From Methylobacterium sp. W2 (GTDB lineage Bacteria; Pseudomonadota; Alphaproteobacteria; Rhizobiales; Beijerinckiaceae), in the NCBI RefSeq assembly GCF_020662345.1, contig NZ_VMOA01000036.1, positions 1 through 57,969 on the forward strand: 57,969 nucleotides of DNA, read 5' to 3'. This document shows, piece after piece, positions 7,338 through 16,220 of this stretch. The notes beneath the pieces are model-generated. The model did no database searches, was not told the DNA's origin, and saw only the letters and a program-made list of their open reading frames with translations. The translations under genes and the position numbers were made by a program. Position 1 is the stretch's first letter. Each line of letters opens with the position of its first letter.

Positions 7338-8918
7338 TCAGCCGACGAGCCGAGCCTTGGATTCGGGCGCGGCATCGGGCCCCTTCGGCGGCGGAAACAC
7401 CACCGGCGTCGCAGCCCCCGTGGCCATCGGGCCGGTCACGGGAGCCGAGGGCTTCGAGGCTATCGTCGCTCCGTTCACGGCGACGGGTTCGGCGGGCTTT
7501 GCCGGTGCGGCTGCGGGCGTCGTCACCGGGGCCGGCATCTCCGTGCCCGGAATCGAGGTCGTGAGCGCGGGCTGGCTGCGGTCGTCCCTGTCGTCGAGAT
7601 CGCCGGTCACATCGTTGCCGGACGGGCCTTCGAGCAGCTCGGTCGGTGCCTTCCAGACGAAGGCGTCGAGATGGCCGGTGACCGGCGAGACCGGCGCCCA
7701 GCGCTCGGAGGCGACCCCGTCGGCGATCCACATCGGGTCGCGCGGGGCATGGGCGGCGCGGGCCAGCCATTCGCGCGCCCGGCCGGAACCGGCACCGTGC
7801 TCGGCTTCCTCGACCTTCGCCATGGCGAGGCAGGCGCGCACCGTCGGGCGGTCGGCGAGAAGAGGCGACAGGGCCTCGCGCGCCTTGCCGAATTCCTGCG
7901 CTTCGAGGGCCGCCTGCGCCAGAGCGAGGCGGGCTTCGGGATGCCAGGTGGAGATCCGGGCCAGGTTTTCGGCCCGGGCCAGACGGTCGCGTACGGAATC
8001 GCCGACACGCAGGCCGAGATAGACCTTGGCGAGATCCGGATGGGGATTGGCGCGCCAGGCCGCCTCGACGATCTTGGCGGCCTTCTTCAGGTCGCCGCGC
8101 CGCGCCAGGAGGCGCCCGGCGACGCAGGCGGCGGGGACGAGGTTCGGCGCCAGCTTGACGGCGTCGAGGGCACGCTGCGTCGCCGCCTCGGGCTCGCCCG
8201 CCTCGCGGGTCTGGGCGGCGGCGGTGAGGAGCACGGCGCGCTGGCGGCGGGCGAGCCCCTTCTCGATGAGGCCCGAGGAGGCGCGGCGCTCCACCGTCTG
8301 GACAGCACCGCTCCAATCGCCATCGGCACATTGCGCTTCGAGCATGGCCTCGTTGGCCCAGGTGACGCTGGGGGCGAGGCGCGCGGCCTCGGCGGCATAG
8401 GCGCGGGCGGCGACGTCGTCCTCGCGGCGGCGCGCTTCGACGAAGAGACCGCGCAGGCCCAGGACCCGCGTCTCGGGGTCGTTGGCCATGCGTTGGAACG
8501 CCTGTTCCGCCGCTTCGCGGTCGCCGGAGATCTGCGCCGCCTGCGCCTTCAGCAGAAGCGCCAGGGGCTCGGCGCCGAGCAGGCGCTCGGCATCGCTGGC
8601 ATGGCGCCGTGCCGCGAGCGGATCGCCCGAGCCGACCGCCACCATGCCACGCGAAAGCGCGGAAAAGCCCTTGGCCCGGCGCCGCTCCTTGGAACCGCGG
8701 ACCAGGGTCTCGGGCAGGGTGATGATGCCCCGCACGATGGCCCAGATGAAGCCGATGACGATGGCGGCGATGAAGACGCCGATCAGGGCGATGGCGAGGC
8801 TGGTGGCGAGTTCGTAGCCGTTCCAGACGATGGTGACCGTGCCGGGGCGGTCGGCGATCCACGTCGCCCCGAAGGCGGCGAGGGCGAGAAGGGCTAGGAA
8901 GGCGAGGGCGCGCCACAT
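7338..8918 (-). CDS. hemY: HemY-like TPR membrane protein
   Basis: About 526 residues. Two hydrophobic segments near the N-terminus (MWRALAFLALLALAAFGATW and a second around residues 40-65) match the HemY_N domain, followed by helical TPR-like repeats to about residue 430 and a disordered alanine/proline tail. HemY proteins of this type are inner-membrane proteins encoded with haem genes; their exact role in haem synthesis is not settled, and this is not the protoporphyrinogen oxidase also called HemY. ATG 8918 is chosen because it starts at the membrane segment; an in-frame extension to 8996 is proline-rich and unlikely. It is the last gene of the hemD–mitofilin–hemY run. Confidence 0.8.
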   Translation of the reverse strand: MWRALAFLALLALAAFGATWIADRPGTVTIVWNGYELATSLAIALIGVFIAAIVIGFIWAIVRGIITLPETLVRGSKERRRAKGFSALSRGMVAVGSGDPLAARRHASDAERLLGAEPLALLLKAQAAQISGDREAAEQAFQRMANDPETRVLGLRGLFVEARRREDDVAARAYAAEAARLAPSVTWANEAMLEAQCADGDWSGAVQTVERRASSGLIEKGLARRQRAVLLTAAAQTREAGEPEAATQRALDAVKLAPNLVPAACVAGRLLARRGDLKKAAKIVEAAWRANPHPDLAKVYLGLRVGDSVRDRLARAENLARISTWHPEARLALAQAALEAQEFGKAREALSPLLADRPTVRACLAMAKVEEAEHGAGSGRAREWLARAAHAPRDPMWIADGVASERWAPVSPVTGHLDAFVWKAPTELLEGPSGNDVTGDLDDRDDRSQPALTTSIPGTEMPAPVTTPAAAPAKPAEPVAVNGATIASKPSAPVTGPMATGAATPVVFPPPKGPDAAPESKARLVG

Positions 8919-9059
8919 GGGATCACGAACTCCGGAAGGTGGCGTCGGCCGGGGAGGGGACGCGCGTATCGGGAAAGGCGGGCGCGCCGCGCCCACATAT
9001 TATGATGATCGAGTTGGCCTCGTCCGGCATTCCGGACGGCGGAGCCGGAGGGGCGATCC

Positions 9060-11357
9060 TCACCGGGCGGTGCCGGTGGAGGGCAGCGCCTTAAACGCAT
9101 CCGCCAGCAGCGCCTGCGCGGCGTCACCCGCCGCGGCGCGCGAGGCGAGCTTGGTGCCGAACTCGCCGGACTGTGCGCGCACATCCTCCGGCAGGCCGGC
9201 GAACGCCTTGGCCGCCTCGGCGATGGCGCCGCGATCCAGGGCATCCTGCACCTTCGGCACCGCGTCGTCAGCCACGGCCTCGCCGGGTGCGGCGGGAGCG
9301 TCGACCTTGCGGACCTGGACGATGGATTCGGCCATGCTCATCAGGCGCTGCTTGATATCGCCGGTCTCGGCCACCGATTTCGCCTGCGCCGCCTTGCGGC
9401 TCGCGGCGATCCGCTCCGCGATGGGACGGAACTCGGCGGCGAGACTCCGCGCCGTCGGGGCGCCCTTGTCGGCGAAGGCCGCGACGGCGCTGAGGCGTGC
9501 CGGATCACCGGGTTCGGAGCTGCGCAGGGCCGCCAGCGCATCGGCATAGGGCGAGCCGGTGTTCAGCGCGCCGACGATGCGATCGGCCGCGACGACCCGC
9601 ATGGCGGCCTGCAGGCTAGAGGCCTCCGCACGGGTGGCCACGGCCTTGTCGAGGCCGGCGATCTTGTCGGATTGCGCCTGGAAGAGGCGCTCGACGCCCT
9701 TCGCGGCTTCCGCCGCCTGCGTCTTGTTGGCGTCGACCGCCTGCTGGCTCGCCTGCGTCGCCGCCTGGACCGCCTCGGTCGCCGCTTTCACCCGCGCTTC
9801 CAGCGTCTGCTGAAGGCTGGCGAGTTTCTGGGTCAGGGCCTCGTCCGCCTCGGAACTCGCTTTGGTCCGTTTCTCGAGATCCCCCTTCAGAGCGGTGACC
9901 TGACTGGCCAGGGTCTCGTCGACCGCAGGCTTGGTCGCGCTCTCCACCTTGCCTTCGACGGCCTTCAGCCTGTCGTCGAGACCGGACAGCGCCTGGGGCG
10001 AGAGGGCGGTGAGGGCGGCGTTGCCGGACTGGTCGCGGCCCGGCTCCTCCTGCAGGGCGGCCACGCGCTGGTCGAGCCCGTCGAGGCGGGCGACGAGATC
10101 CTGCGGCAGCGCCGCCGCCGGGGCGGACCCCTCGGCCGGCGGGCTCGCCGAGACGGCGCCTGCTTTCTGCAAGGCATCCTTGGCGGCCGCATCGGCCGAG
10201 CGGATCGCCTCCGGCAGGGGCTTCAGGACGGCCTCGTTGGCGCCGATGCGCTTGTCGAGGGCGGCAAGCGCATCCCTGGGCGCGAGCGTCGCGATCTTCT
10301 GGTCGAGGGCGGCGATGCGCCCGTCGTCACCGACGCCCAGGGCACCGGAACGCTCGACGGCAAAGAGCAGGCCCGCGCCGATGACGCCGCCGAGGAGCCC
10401 CGCCGCCGCCACCGAGCCGAAACCGGCACCGCCGCGCTTGGGTTCGGCCACGGCGACGGCCGGGCCGATTTTGGGAGTGGTCGAGCCTGCGGGCTTGGTG
10501 TCGGAGCCGGCGGGCTTGGTATCGGAGCCTGTGGGCTTGGCATCCGACGGGGACGAGGCCTTGTCCGGGTTCGTGGTGAAGGTGCCGGAGCCGGACGGCT
10601 TCGTCGCGCTCGACGCGGAGCCGGCCTTCGCGGCCTCGGTCGGATCGGGAACCCGCTTGGCCTTCAGATCGATGATCGGTCCATCGGTGAGATCCGCCTT
10701 CGACGGCATGGACTGAGCCCCGCTGCCGGATGGGCCGGTCTTCGGTGGCTCGGTCCTCATGGAAGACGGATTCGCGCCCGCAGCGCCCGGACCGGCGGCT
10801 TTGGGCGGCTCGGTCTTGAACGGCTCAGCCTTGGCGGGCTCGGTCTTGGACGGTTCGGTCTTGGACGGCTCGGGTTTGAGACCGCCGGCCTTGCCGGCAT
10901 CGACGGTCGATGCCGTCGGCTTGGGCGGCTCGGATTTGACGGGCTCGGTCAGGGGGGCGGCCGCCTTCGCGGCATCGGGCTTCGCGTCGCCCGGCTTTCC
11001 CTCCAGGGGCTTGCCTTCCGCAGGCTTCGGAGCCGTCGAGACCGGCGGCACGGCGGGCTTCGGTGCATCGGTCCTGGCCGGCTGAGACGGCGATGCCGAA
11101 GATTGCATCGACGGCTTGACCGCGCCGGGGGGCGTGGCACCGAGAGTCGTGGAGCCGGGACCCGTCGTGCCGGGCTTGGTTGCTTCGGGCTTGACCGCCT
11201 CCGGCCTGATCGCCTCGGGCTTGCCTGCTTCCGGCTTGCCTGCCTCGGGTTTGGGGCCGTTCGGCCCCGTCGAAGTTCCCGGACCTTTTCCGTCGCTGTT
11301 GGATGGATTCACGGGCGTCTTGCTCCCTTCCCGACTTTCGTCTGCCGCATGAAGCAA
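9060..11357 (-). CDS. Mitofilin (Mic60)-like membrane protein
   Basis: A 765-residue protein. Residues 1-~305 are low complexity, rich in Pro/Lys/Ala/Glu/Thr with short repeats (KPEAGKPEA; SDTKPAGSDTKPAGS; EPSKTEPSKTEP). One transmembrane segment lies at ~310-333 (AAAGLLGGVIGAGLLFAV), then ~300 residues of predicted coiled coil (RLDGLDQRVAALQEE; VTALKGDLEKRTKA), and a C-terminal ~120-residue domain (RIVGALNTGSPYADALAAL). This is the domain order of alphaproteobacterial mitofilin homologues, thought to shape intracytoplasmic membranes. The position between hemD and hemY is the conserved context for this family. The long repetitive N-terminus is probably cytoplasmic and unstructured. Confidence 0.82.
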   Translation of the reverse strand: MLHAADESREGSKTPVNPSNSDGKGPGTSTGPNGPKPEAGKPEAGKPEAIRPEAVKPEATKPGTTGPGSTTLGATPPGAVKPSMQSSASPSQPARTDAPKPAVPPVSTAPKPAEGKPLEGKPGDAKPDAAKAAAPLTEPVKSEPPKPTASTVDAGKAGGLKPEPSKTEPSKTEPAKAEPFKTEPPKAAGPGAAGANPSSMRTEPPKTGPSGSGAQSMPSKADLTDGPIIDLKAKRVPDPTEAAKAGSASSATKPSGSGTFTTNPDKASSPSDAKPTGSDTKPAGSDTKPAGSTTPKIGPAVAVAEPKRGGAGFGSVAAAGLLGGVIGAGLLFAVERSGALGVGDDGRIAALDQKIATLAPRDALAALDKRIGANEAVLKPLPEAIRSADAAAKDALQKAGAVSASPPAEGSAPAAALPQDLVARLDGLDQRVAALQEEPGRDQSGNAALTALSPQALSGLDDRLKAVEGKVESATKPAVDETLASQVTALKGDLEKRTKASSEADEALTQKLASLQQTLEARVKAATEAVQAATQASQQAVDANKTQAAEAAKGVERLFQAQSDKIAGLDKAVATRAEASSLQAAMRVVAADRIVGALNTGSPYADALAALRSSEPGDPARLSAVAAFADKGAPTARSLAAEFRPIAERIAASRKAAQAKSVAETGDIKQRLMSMAESIVQVRKVDAPAAPGEAVADDAVPKVQDALDRGAIAEAAKAFAGLPEDVRAQSGEFGTKLASRAAAGDAAQALLADAFKALPSTGTAR

Positions 11358-11414
11358 CCCCGGCGCGTAGCGCGCTCCGTTTGCCGCCCTGCGGTCACAG
11401 CGTATGCGTTCGTC

Positions 11415-12167
11415 CTAGCACCGAGGCCGCGGCCTCGGCGAGACCGCTTGTCGGAAACCTGATGTCAGGCCCGCGAGAAGCGACTCCTCGTTGGCCTGTT
11501 CCGCGACGAAATGAGGGGCGATCCCGGCCTGGACCAGGGGAACCGCCACGTCCGCCGACAAGCAGTAATGCCTGAGCGCCGCGAAAGCTCCGCCATATCC
11601 CGCTTGCCAAGCGAGTTCGCAAGCCGTCGCGGCGCTTCTTCGTGAGTAGTGCAGCACGCCTTCCAGCGTGGAAGGGGGACCGAGCGCCGTCGCTACGGCG
11701 GCGGGCAGGGAGGCCACCGGTCGCGCGCCATAGGCGATGTGGGTGGTCACCCGGAAGCCCGCTCCGGTCAGGGATGCCGCCGGTTCCGACTTGCGGTCCT
11801 CACCCGCCAGATGCAGGAGCGAGGCTCCCGGCGCGGCCTCCCGCCCCACGAGACCGACGAGATTGGCGGCGTTACCCTCCGCCGTTCTCACCGAAACGAA
11901 TCCGCATGCGCGTGCCAGCGCCGCCGTCCGCGCGCCCACCACGAAGACGGGGATGGCGTGAATCCGCCGCCAGTCCGAGGCCTGCCGAAGCGCGTTCGCG
12001 CTGGTGACGAGAATGCCGTCGCATGCGCCCGGAGGCAGGGGCGCATCCGTCGCCTCGACCACGAGGACCGGCGCCACCAGGGGCTCGTAGCCCAAGGCGG
12101 CGAGCCGCCCGGCCGTGCGCGTGGCCCCCGGCTCGGGCCGCGCGATCCATATCCGCTTCGCCACCAT
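11415..12167 (-). CDS. hemD: Uroporphyrinogen-III synthase
   Basis: A 250-residue protein with the weakly conserved HemD pattern: start KRIWIARPEPGATRTAGRLAALGYEP, then DGILVTSANALR, VFVVGARTAALARACGF, HLAGEDR and a C-terminal lobe with HYSRRSAA. It would close and rearrange the linear tetrapyrrole hydroxymethylbilane to uroporphyrinogen III. ATG 12167 is chosen because the family begins directly with this strand; the frame remains open far upstream, antisense to tsaD, which is not coding. hemC, often immediately upstream, is absent. The gene is 57 bases from the mitofilin gene and probably co-transcribed with it. Confidence 0.85.
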   Translation of the reverse strand: MVAKRIWIARPEPGATRTAGRLAALGYEPLVAPVLVVEATDAPLPPGACDGILVTSANALRQASDWRRIHAIPVFVVGARTAALARACGFVSVRTAEGNAANLVGLVGREAAPGASLLHLAGEDRKSEPAASLTGAGFRVTTHIAYGARPVASLPAAVATALGPPSTLEGVLHYSRRSAATACELAWQAGYGGAFAALRHYCLSADVAVPLVQAGIAPHFVAEQANEESLLAGLTSGFRQAVSPRPRPRC

Positions 12168-12308
12168 CGCTCTGGATTCGCCCCTCGCCGCGGCGTTGGC
12201 AAGCCGCTTCGATGACACGTCGTGCTTGGCAGGCGCCCATCGTTGCCCTCGGGCGCCATGCCCGGCTAGGGTGGAGACCTCTTTTTCCGCGAACTCCAAA
12301 GCAGCGCC

Positions 12309-13352
12309 ATGAACGTCCTCGGCATCGAAACGACCTGCGACGAGACGGCCGCCTCGATCGTCATGCCGGGCGAGGATGGGCGCGGCCGCATCCTTTCCAA
12401 CGAGGTCCTGAGCCAGATCGCCGAACACGCGGCCTATGGCGGCGTCGTGCCCGAGATCGCGGCCCGCGCCCATGTGGAGGTCCTCGACCGCCTTGTGGCG
12501 CGCGCCCTCGATACGGCCGGGATGAAACTGTCGCAGATGGACGGCATCGCGGTGGCGGCGGGGCCGGGCCTGATCGGCGGGGTACTGATCGGCCTCGTCA
12601 CCGCCAAGACCCTGTCGCTGGTGGCGCGAAAGCCCCTCATCGCGGTGAACCACCTGGAGGCGCATGCGCTGACGGCCCGGCTCACCGACGGCATCGGCTT
12701 TCCCTACCTGCTGCTGCTCGCCTCCGGCGGGCACACGCAGCTCGTGGCCGTGAAGGGGGTCGGCGATTACGTCCGCCTCGGCACCACCGTGGACGATGCC
12801 ATCGGCGAGGCTTTCGACAAGGTGGCCAAGCTCCTCGGCCTCGGCTACCCGGGCGGCCCCGAGGTGGAGCGCATGGCCGAGACCGGCAACCCTGAGCGGT
12901 TCGCCCTGCCGCGCCCGATGCTCGGCCGCCGCGAGCCGAACTTCTCCCTCTCCGGCCTCAAGACCGCCCTGCGGATCGAGGCCGAACGGCTGACACCGCT
13001 CTCCAGCGCCGATGTCGCCGATCTCTGCGCCAGTTTCCAGGCGGCGGTGGTGGACGTGGTGGTGGACCGCGTCCGCGTCGCCCTGCGGGAATTCGGCGCC
13101 ATCGCCGGCCATCCCACCGCCCTCGTCGCCGCCGGCGGGGTCGCCGCCAACGGCGCGATCCGGCGGGCGCTGACGACCCAGGCCAACGAGGCCGGCCTCG
13201 CCTTCGTGGCGCCGCCCCTGTCCCTCTGCGGCGATAACGGCGCGATGATCGCCTGGGCGGGGATCGAGCGCCTGCGCCTCGGCCTCGTCGACGATCTCAC
13301 CGCCCCGGCCCGCGCCCGCTGGCCCTTCGCCGAGGCGGCGGCGGTTGCCTGA
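12309..13352 (+). CDS. tsaD: tRNA N6-adenosine threonylcarbamoyltransferase
   Basis: A 347-residue protein of the Kae1/TsaD family, which transfers the threonylcarbamoyl group to A37 of ANN-decoding tRNAs. It begins MNVLGIETTCDETAAS. The metal-binding histidines are in NHLEAHAL (~residues 116-120), and ASGGHTQL, DDAIGEAFDKVAKLLGL and GGVAANGAIR are all intact. It is divergent from hemD with 141 bases between starts and is the first gene of a tightly spaced plus-strand run with the acetyltransferase, gpsA, the OGFr-domain gene and the EVE gene. Confidence 0.97.
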   Translation: MNVLGIETTCDETAASIVMPGEDGRGRILSNEVLSQIAEHAAYGGVVPEIAARAHVEVLDRLVARALDTAGMKLSQMDGIAVAAGPGLIGGVLIGLVTAKTLSLVARKPLIAVNHLEAHALTARLTDGIGFPYLLLLASGGHTQLVAVKGVGDYVRLGTTVDDAIGEAFDKVAKLLGLGYPGGPEVERMAETGNPERFALPRPMLGRREPNFSLSGLKTALRIEAERLTPLSSADVADLCASFQAAVVDVVVDRVRVALREFGAIAGHPTALVAAGGVAANGAIRRALTTQANEAGLAFVAPPLSLCGDNGAMIAWAGIERLRLGLVDDLTAPARARWPFAEAAAVA

Positions 13353-14277
13353 GGGTCTTTTGGCAGGGACCGTGCCGCCCGTCGCCCTGCAAAGGCGCTG
13401 GCGCGACCTCGTCGACCGGCGCCTGCCCCAGGCGGCCCGTGCCCGGCCGGACTGGCCGGTGCGCCTCGATCATTGCTTCGCGCGCATCCTCCTCGACAAT
13501 GCCTGCGGCGGCCCCTGGCGCGAGAGCGTGGCCCCGCCGGCCTGGGCCAACATGCCGCCCGAACGCCTGGCCGTCGCCATCGATCTCGGCGAGGCGGTGC
13601 TGGCGGCGAAGGCCGATCTCGGGCTCCTGAACCGCCGCTCCCTCGCCTGGCGCGGCAAGATCAGGCGGGCGGTCCCCACCTCGACCCCCGCCTCGCTCAC
13701 GGGGCAGGGTTTCGTCCTGCGGCGCTGGGTCCGGGCCGACGACGCGCCCTTCGCCGCGCTCAATGCCGATCCCGAGGTGATGCGGCATTTCCCCGCCACC
13801 AAGAACCGGGGCGAGAGCCTGATCGAGGCCAGAGCCATCGACCGGCGCTTCGAATCCGACGGGTTCGGGCCCTGGGCGCTCGACGTGCCGGGGGAGGGCT
13901 TCGTCGGCTTCGTCGGCGCCATGCGGTTGATCCGGCCGATGCCGTTCGCGGGCGGGGACGTCGCGGGCTCCGTGGTGGAGATCGGCTGGCGCCTCGCCCG
14001 GTCCGCCTGGGGGCGCGGTCTCGCCACGACAGCTGCACGACTCGCCCTCGCCGACCTGTTCGGGCGCTGCGGCGTGCCGGCGGTGGTGGCCTTCACGGCC
14101 ACCGGCAACACACTGTCCCGGCGGGTCATGGAACGGCTCGGCATGGCCTTCTCCGAGGACTTCCTCCATCCCGCCCTGCCGGCGGACCACCCCCTCCAGC
14201 CGCACGTGCTCTATCGCCTGATGGCGGACGGGTCGTTCGCCGAGGCGGACCAGGCGCCTGAGGATCATCGATCATGA
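13345..14277 (+). CDS. GNAT acetyltransferase with an extra N-terminal domain
   Basis: Up to 310 residues. The C-terminal ~180 residues are a GCN5-related (RimJ/RimL-like) acetyltransferase: GQGFVLRRWVRADDAPFAALNADPEVMRHF, an acetyl-CoA loop region SAWGRGLATTAARLAL, and ATGNTLSRRVMERLGM. The first ~115 residues are a separate helical region (DHCFARILLDNACG; GEAVLAAKADLGLLNRRSLAWRGK) that I cannot assign to a named family. The first possible start is TTG 13345, overlapping the tsaD stop; GTG 13372, preceded by AGGG, is an alternative. The 3' end overlaps gpsA by ATGA, so the two are probably translationally coupled. The substrate is unknown. Confidence 0.8.
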   Translation: MPEGLLAGTVPPVALQRRWRDLVDRRLPQAARARPDWPVRLDHCFARILLDNACGGPWRESVAPPAWANMPPERLAVAIDLGEAVLAAKADLGLLNRRSLAWRGKIRRAVPTSTPASLTGQGFVLRRWVRADDAPFAALNADPEVMRHFPATKNRGESLIEARAIDRRFESDGFGPWALDVPGEGFVGFVGAMRLIRPMPFAGGDVAGSVVEIGWRLARSAWGRGLATTAARLALADLFGRCGVPAVVAFTATGNTLSRRVMERLGMAFSEDFLHPALPADHPLQPHVLYRLMADGSFAEADQAPEDHRS

Positions 14278-15263
14278 GCGACCGGATTGCGGTGGTGGGC
14301 GGCGGCGCCTGGGGCACGGCGCTCGCCAACGCGGCGGCGGCCACGGGGCGGCCCGTGACCCTGTGGCTGCGCGACGCGGAGGCCGCCGCGCGGCTTCAGG
14401 CCAGCCGCGAGAATGCCCGCTACCTGCCCGGCGTGACGTTGCATGACGGTATCCGCGCCACCGGGGAGGCACGCGATCTCGCCGGGGCCGGCATCGTCCT
14501 GATCGTGACGCCGGCCCAGACTCTGCGCGGCGTTCTCGGAACCCTGCGTTCGTCCATCGATCCGCAGGCTTCCATCGTGCTCTGCGCCAAGGGGATCGAG
14601 CGCGGCAGCGACGCTTTCATGAGCGCGGTGGCCGCCGAGGCGATGCCCGGCGCGTCCGTGGCGGTCCTGTCCGGCCCGAGCTTCGCGGCGGATGTCGCCC
14701 GCAACCTGCCCACCGCCGTGACCCTGGCCGCGGAGGATGGCGCCCTTGCCGGCCGCCTTGCCGCCGCTTTGTCCGGCCCGGCTCTCCGCGTCTACCACAC
14801 CGACGACGTGCGCGGCGTCGAGATCGGCGGGGCGGGCAAGAACGTGCTCGCCATCGCCTCCGGCATCGTCGCCGGGCGCGGCCTCGGCGAGAGCGCCCGC
14901 GCCGCCCTCATCGCACGGGCCTTCGCCGAGTTGATGCGCTTCGCACGCGCCTATGGCGGACGGCCCGAGACGCTGATGGGATTGTCCGGCCTCGGCGACC
15001 TCGTGCTCACCGCCTCCTCGCCGCAATCGCGCAATTTCGCCTTCGGCCAGCGTCTCGGCGCCGGGGCCACCCCGGAGGAAGCCTCCGGCGGCAAGCTCGC
15101 GGAGGGCGCCTTCACCGCCGCCGCGCTCATCGCCCTGGCACGCCGCAACACGGTCGAGATGCCGGTGGCCGAGGCGGTGGCCGCCATCGTCGCGGGGGAG
15201 GCCAGCGTCGACGCCGTGGTGGCGGGCCTCCTCGCCCGTCCCCTCAAGCGGGAGGCCGAATGA
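14274..15263 (+). CDS. gpsA: Glycerol-3-phosphate dehydrogenase [NAD(P)+]
   Basis: A 329-residue protein that reduces dihydroxyacetone phosphate to sn-glycerol 3-phosphate for phospholipid synthesis. The dinucleotide-binding loop GGGAWGTALA is at residues ~9-18, followed by CAKGIE (~110), SGPSFAADVA (~134), the catalytic lysine in GAGKNVLAIASG (~185) and GLSGLGDLVLT (~240). The length is normal. It overlaps the genes on both sides by four bases (ATGA), which indicates one transcript running from tsaD. Confidence 0.96.
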   Translation: MSDRIAVVGGGAWGTALANAAAATGRPVTLWLRDAEAAARLQASRENARYLPGVTLHDGIRATGEARDLAGAGIVLIVTPAQTLRGVLGTLRSSIDPQASIVLCAKGIERGSDAFMSAVAAEAMPGASVAVLSGPSFAADVARNLPTAVTLAAEDGALAGRLAAALSGPALRVYHTDDVRGVEIGGAGKNVLAIASGIVAGRGLGESARAALIARAFAELMRFARAYGGRPETLMGLSGLGDLVLTASSPQSRNFAFGQRLGAGATPEEASGGKLAEGAFTAAALIALARRNTVEMPVAEAVAAIVAGEASVDAVVAGLLARPLKREAE

Positions 15264-15724
15264 GCATGGGGCCGATTCACGCCTTCCTCGCCGGTCACGG
15301 ACGCGACGGCGCGCGTCGCAGCCTCGCCGACATCCTCGCCTTCGACGACGCCCGGATCGAGGGCGTGCACGACTACATCCAGTGGTGTTTTCCGCTGAGC
15401 GAAGCCAGCCGCGCGGTGCCGGGCGCCCCGGTTCTCGGGCGCGACGAGGCCGAGGCGATCCGATCCGACGAGGCCGCCCGCGCCGGCCTGCGCGCGGCGC
15501 TCGCGCGGATGCGCCTGTTCTATACCCGCACCGACGGCTGGCTGCGCCCCTACGACCACAACCACCTGCGCATCACCCGGATCGTCACCGCGATCAGCAG
15601 TCTCCTCGGTCCCGCCGAGGCGGAGGCGTTCCACGCCTTCGTCACCGCGCGCAACGCGCAAGCCGGCTCGCCGATCAACGACGAAAGCCTGCGCTACTGG
15701 GGATCGGCCCTCCGCGACGCCTGA
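15260..15724 (+). CDS. Opioid growth factor receptor (OGFr_N)-domain protein
   Basis: A 154-residue protein. The first ~140 residues carry the OGFr_N signature: FLAGHGRDGARRSLADILAFDD, then the hallmark EGVHDYIQWCFPL, and later YDHNHLRITRIVTAISSLL. The domain is named from an animal receptor but occurs as small bacterial proteins of unknown function. No signal peptide is present, so it is probably cytoplasmic. The gene overlaps gpsA by ATGA and is followed by the EVE gene, so it belongs to the tsaD–gpsA transcript. Confidence 0.82.
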   Translation: MSMGPIHAFLAGHGRDGARRSLADILAFDDARIEGVHDYIQWCFPLSEASRAVPGAPVLGRDEAEAIRSDEAARAGLRAALARMRLFYTRTDGWLRPYDHNHLRITRIVTAISSLLGPAEAEAFHAFVTARNAQAGSPINDESLRYWGSALRDA

Positions 15725-15774
15725 CGGCCACGCTTTCCCGCGCTAAGGAGGCGCGACGATCGAAAAGGCGAGCG

Positions 15775-16191
15775 ATGGCGTACTGGCTCTACAAATCCGA
15801 ACCCAAGACCTGGTCATGGGACCAGCAGGTCGCGGCGGGGGAGCACGGCACGCCGTGGAACGGGGTGCGCAACCACGTCGCCAAGCTCAACCTCATGGCG
15901 ATGCAGGTGGGCGAGCGCGGATTCTTCTACCATTCCAACGAGGGCAAGGCGGTGGTGGGGATCGTCGAGGTGATCCGCCCCTACTACCCCGACGACACCG
16001 ACCCGACCGGCCGGTTCGGCATGGTGGATCTCCGCGCCGTCGAACCGCTGGCGCGCCCCGTGACCCTGGAGGCGATCAAGGCCGAGCCGCGCCTGAAGGC
16101 GATGGTGCTCGGAAACAATTCCCGCCTCTCGGTGCAGCCGGTGACGGCGGAGGAATGGGGGATCGTGCGGGAGATGGGCGGCCTCGGTTAG
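15775..16191 (+). CDS. EVE domain-containing protein
   Basis: A 138-residue single-domain protein. It starts MAYWLYKSEPKTWSWDQQ, followed by GVRNHVAKLNLMAMQVGERGFFYHS and VVGIVEV, which is the EVE fold (PUA-like) with the aromatic pocket that reads modified bases in related proteins. Bacterial stand-alone EVE proteins have no firmly assigned role; binding of modified DNA or RNA bases is the family expectation. The start is fixed by MAYWLYKSEP. The gene ends the tsaD transcript. Confidence 0.9.
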   Translation: MAYWLYKSEPKTWSWDQQVAAGEHGTPWNGVRNHVAKLNLMAMQVGERGFFYHSNEGKAVVGIVEVIRPYYPDDTDPTGRFGMVDLRAVEPLARPVTLEAIKAEPRLKAMVLGNNSRLSVQPVTAEEWGIVREMGGLG

Positions 16192-16220
16192 GGCTTTGCC
16201 CCCCTCATCCGATCCGGCGA

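Noticed and set aside
6094..8022. A long plus-strand open frame covering DUF2336 and part of hemY
   Set aside because: The product is Arg/Gly-rich without domains and crosses two real minus-strand genes and a terminator.
9672..11462. A long plus-strand frame antisense to the mitofilin-like gene
   Set aside because: Composed of Gly/Arg/Leu repeats that are the complement of the low-complexity region on the coding strand.
12168..13112. N-terminal extension of hemD running antisense through tsaD
   Set aside because: It has no hydroxymethylbilane synthase or other motif; HemD begins normally at 12167 and tsaD is unambiguous on the other strand.
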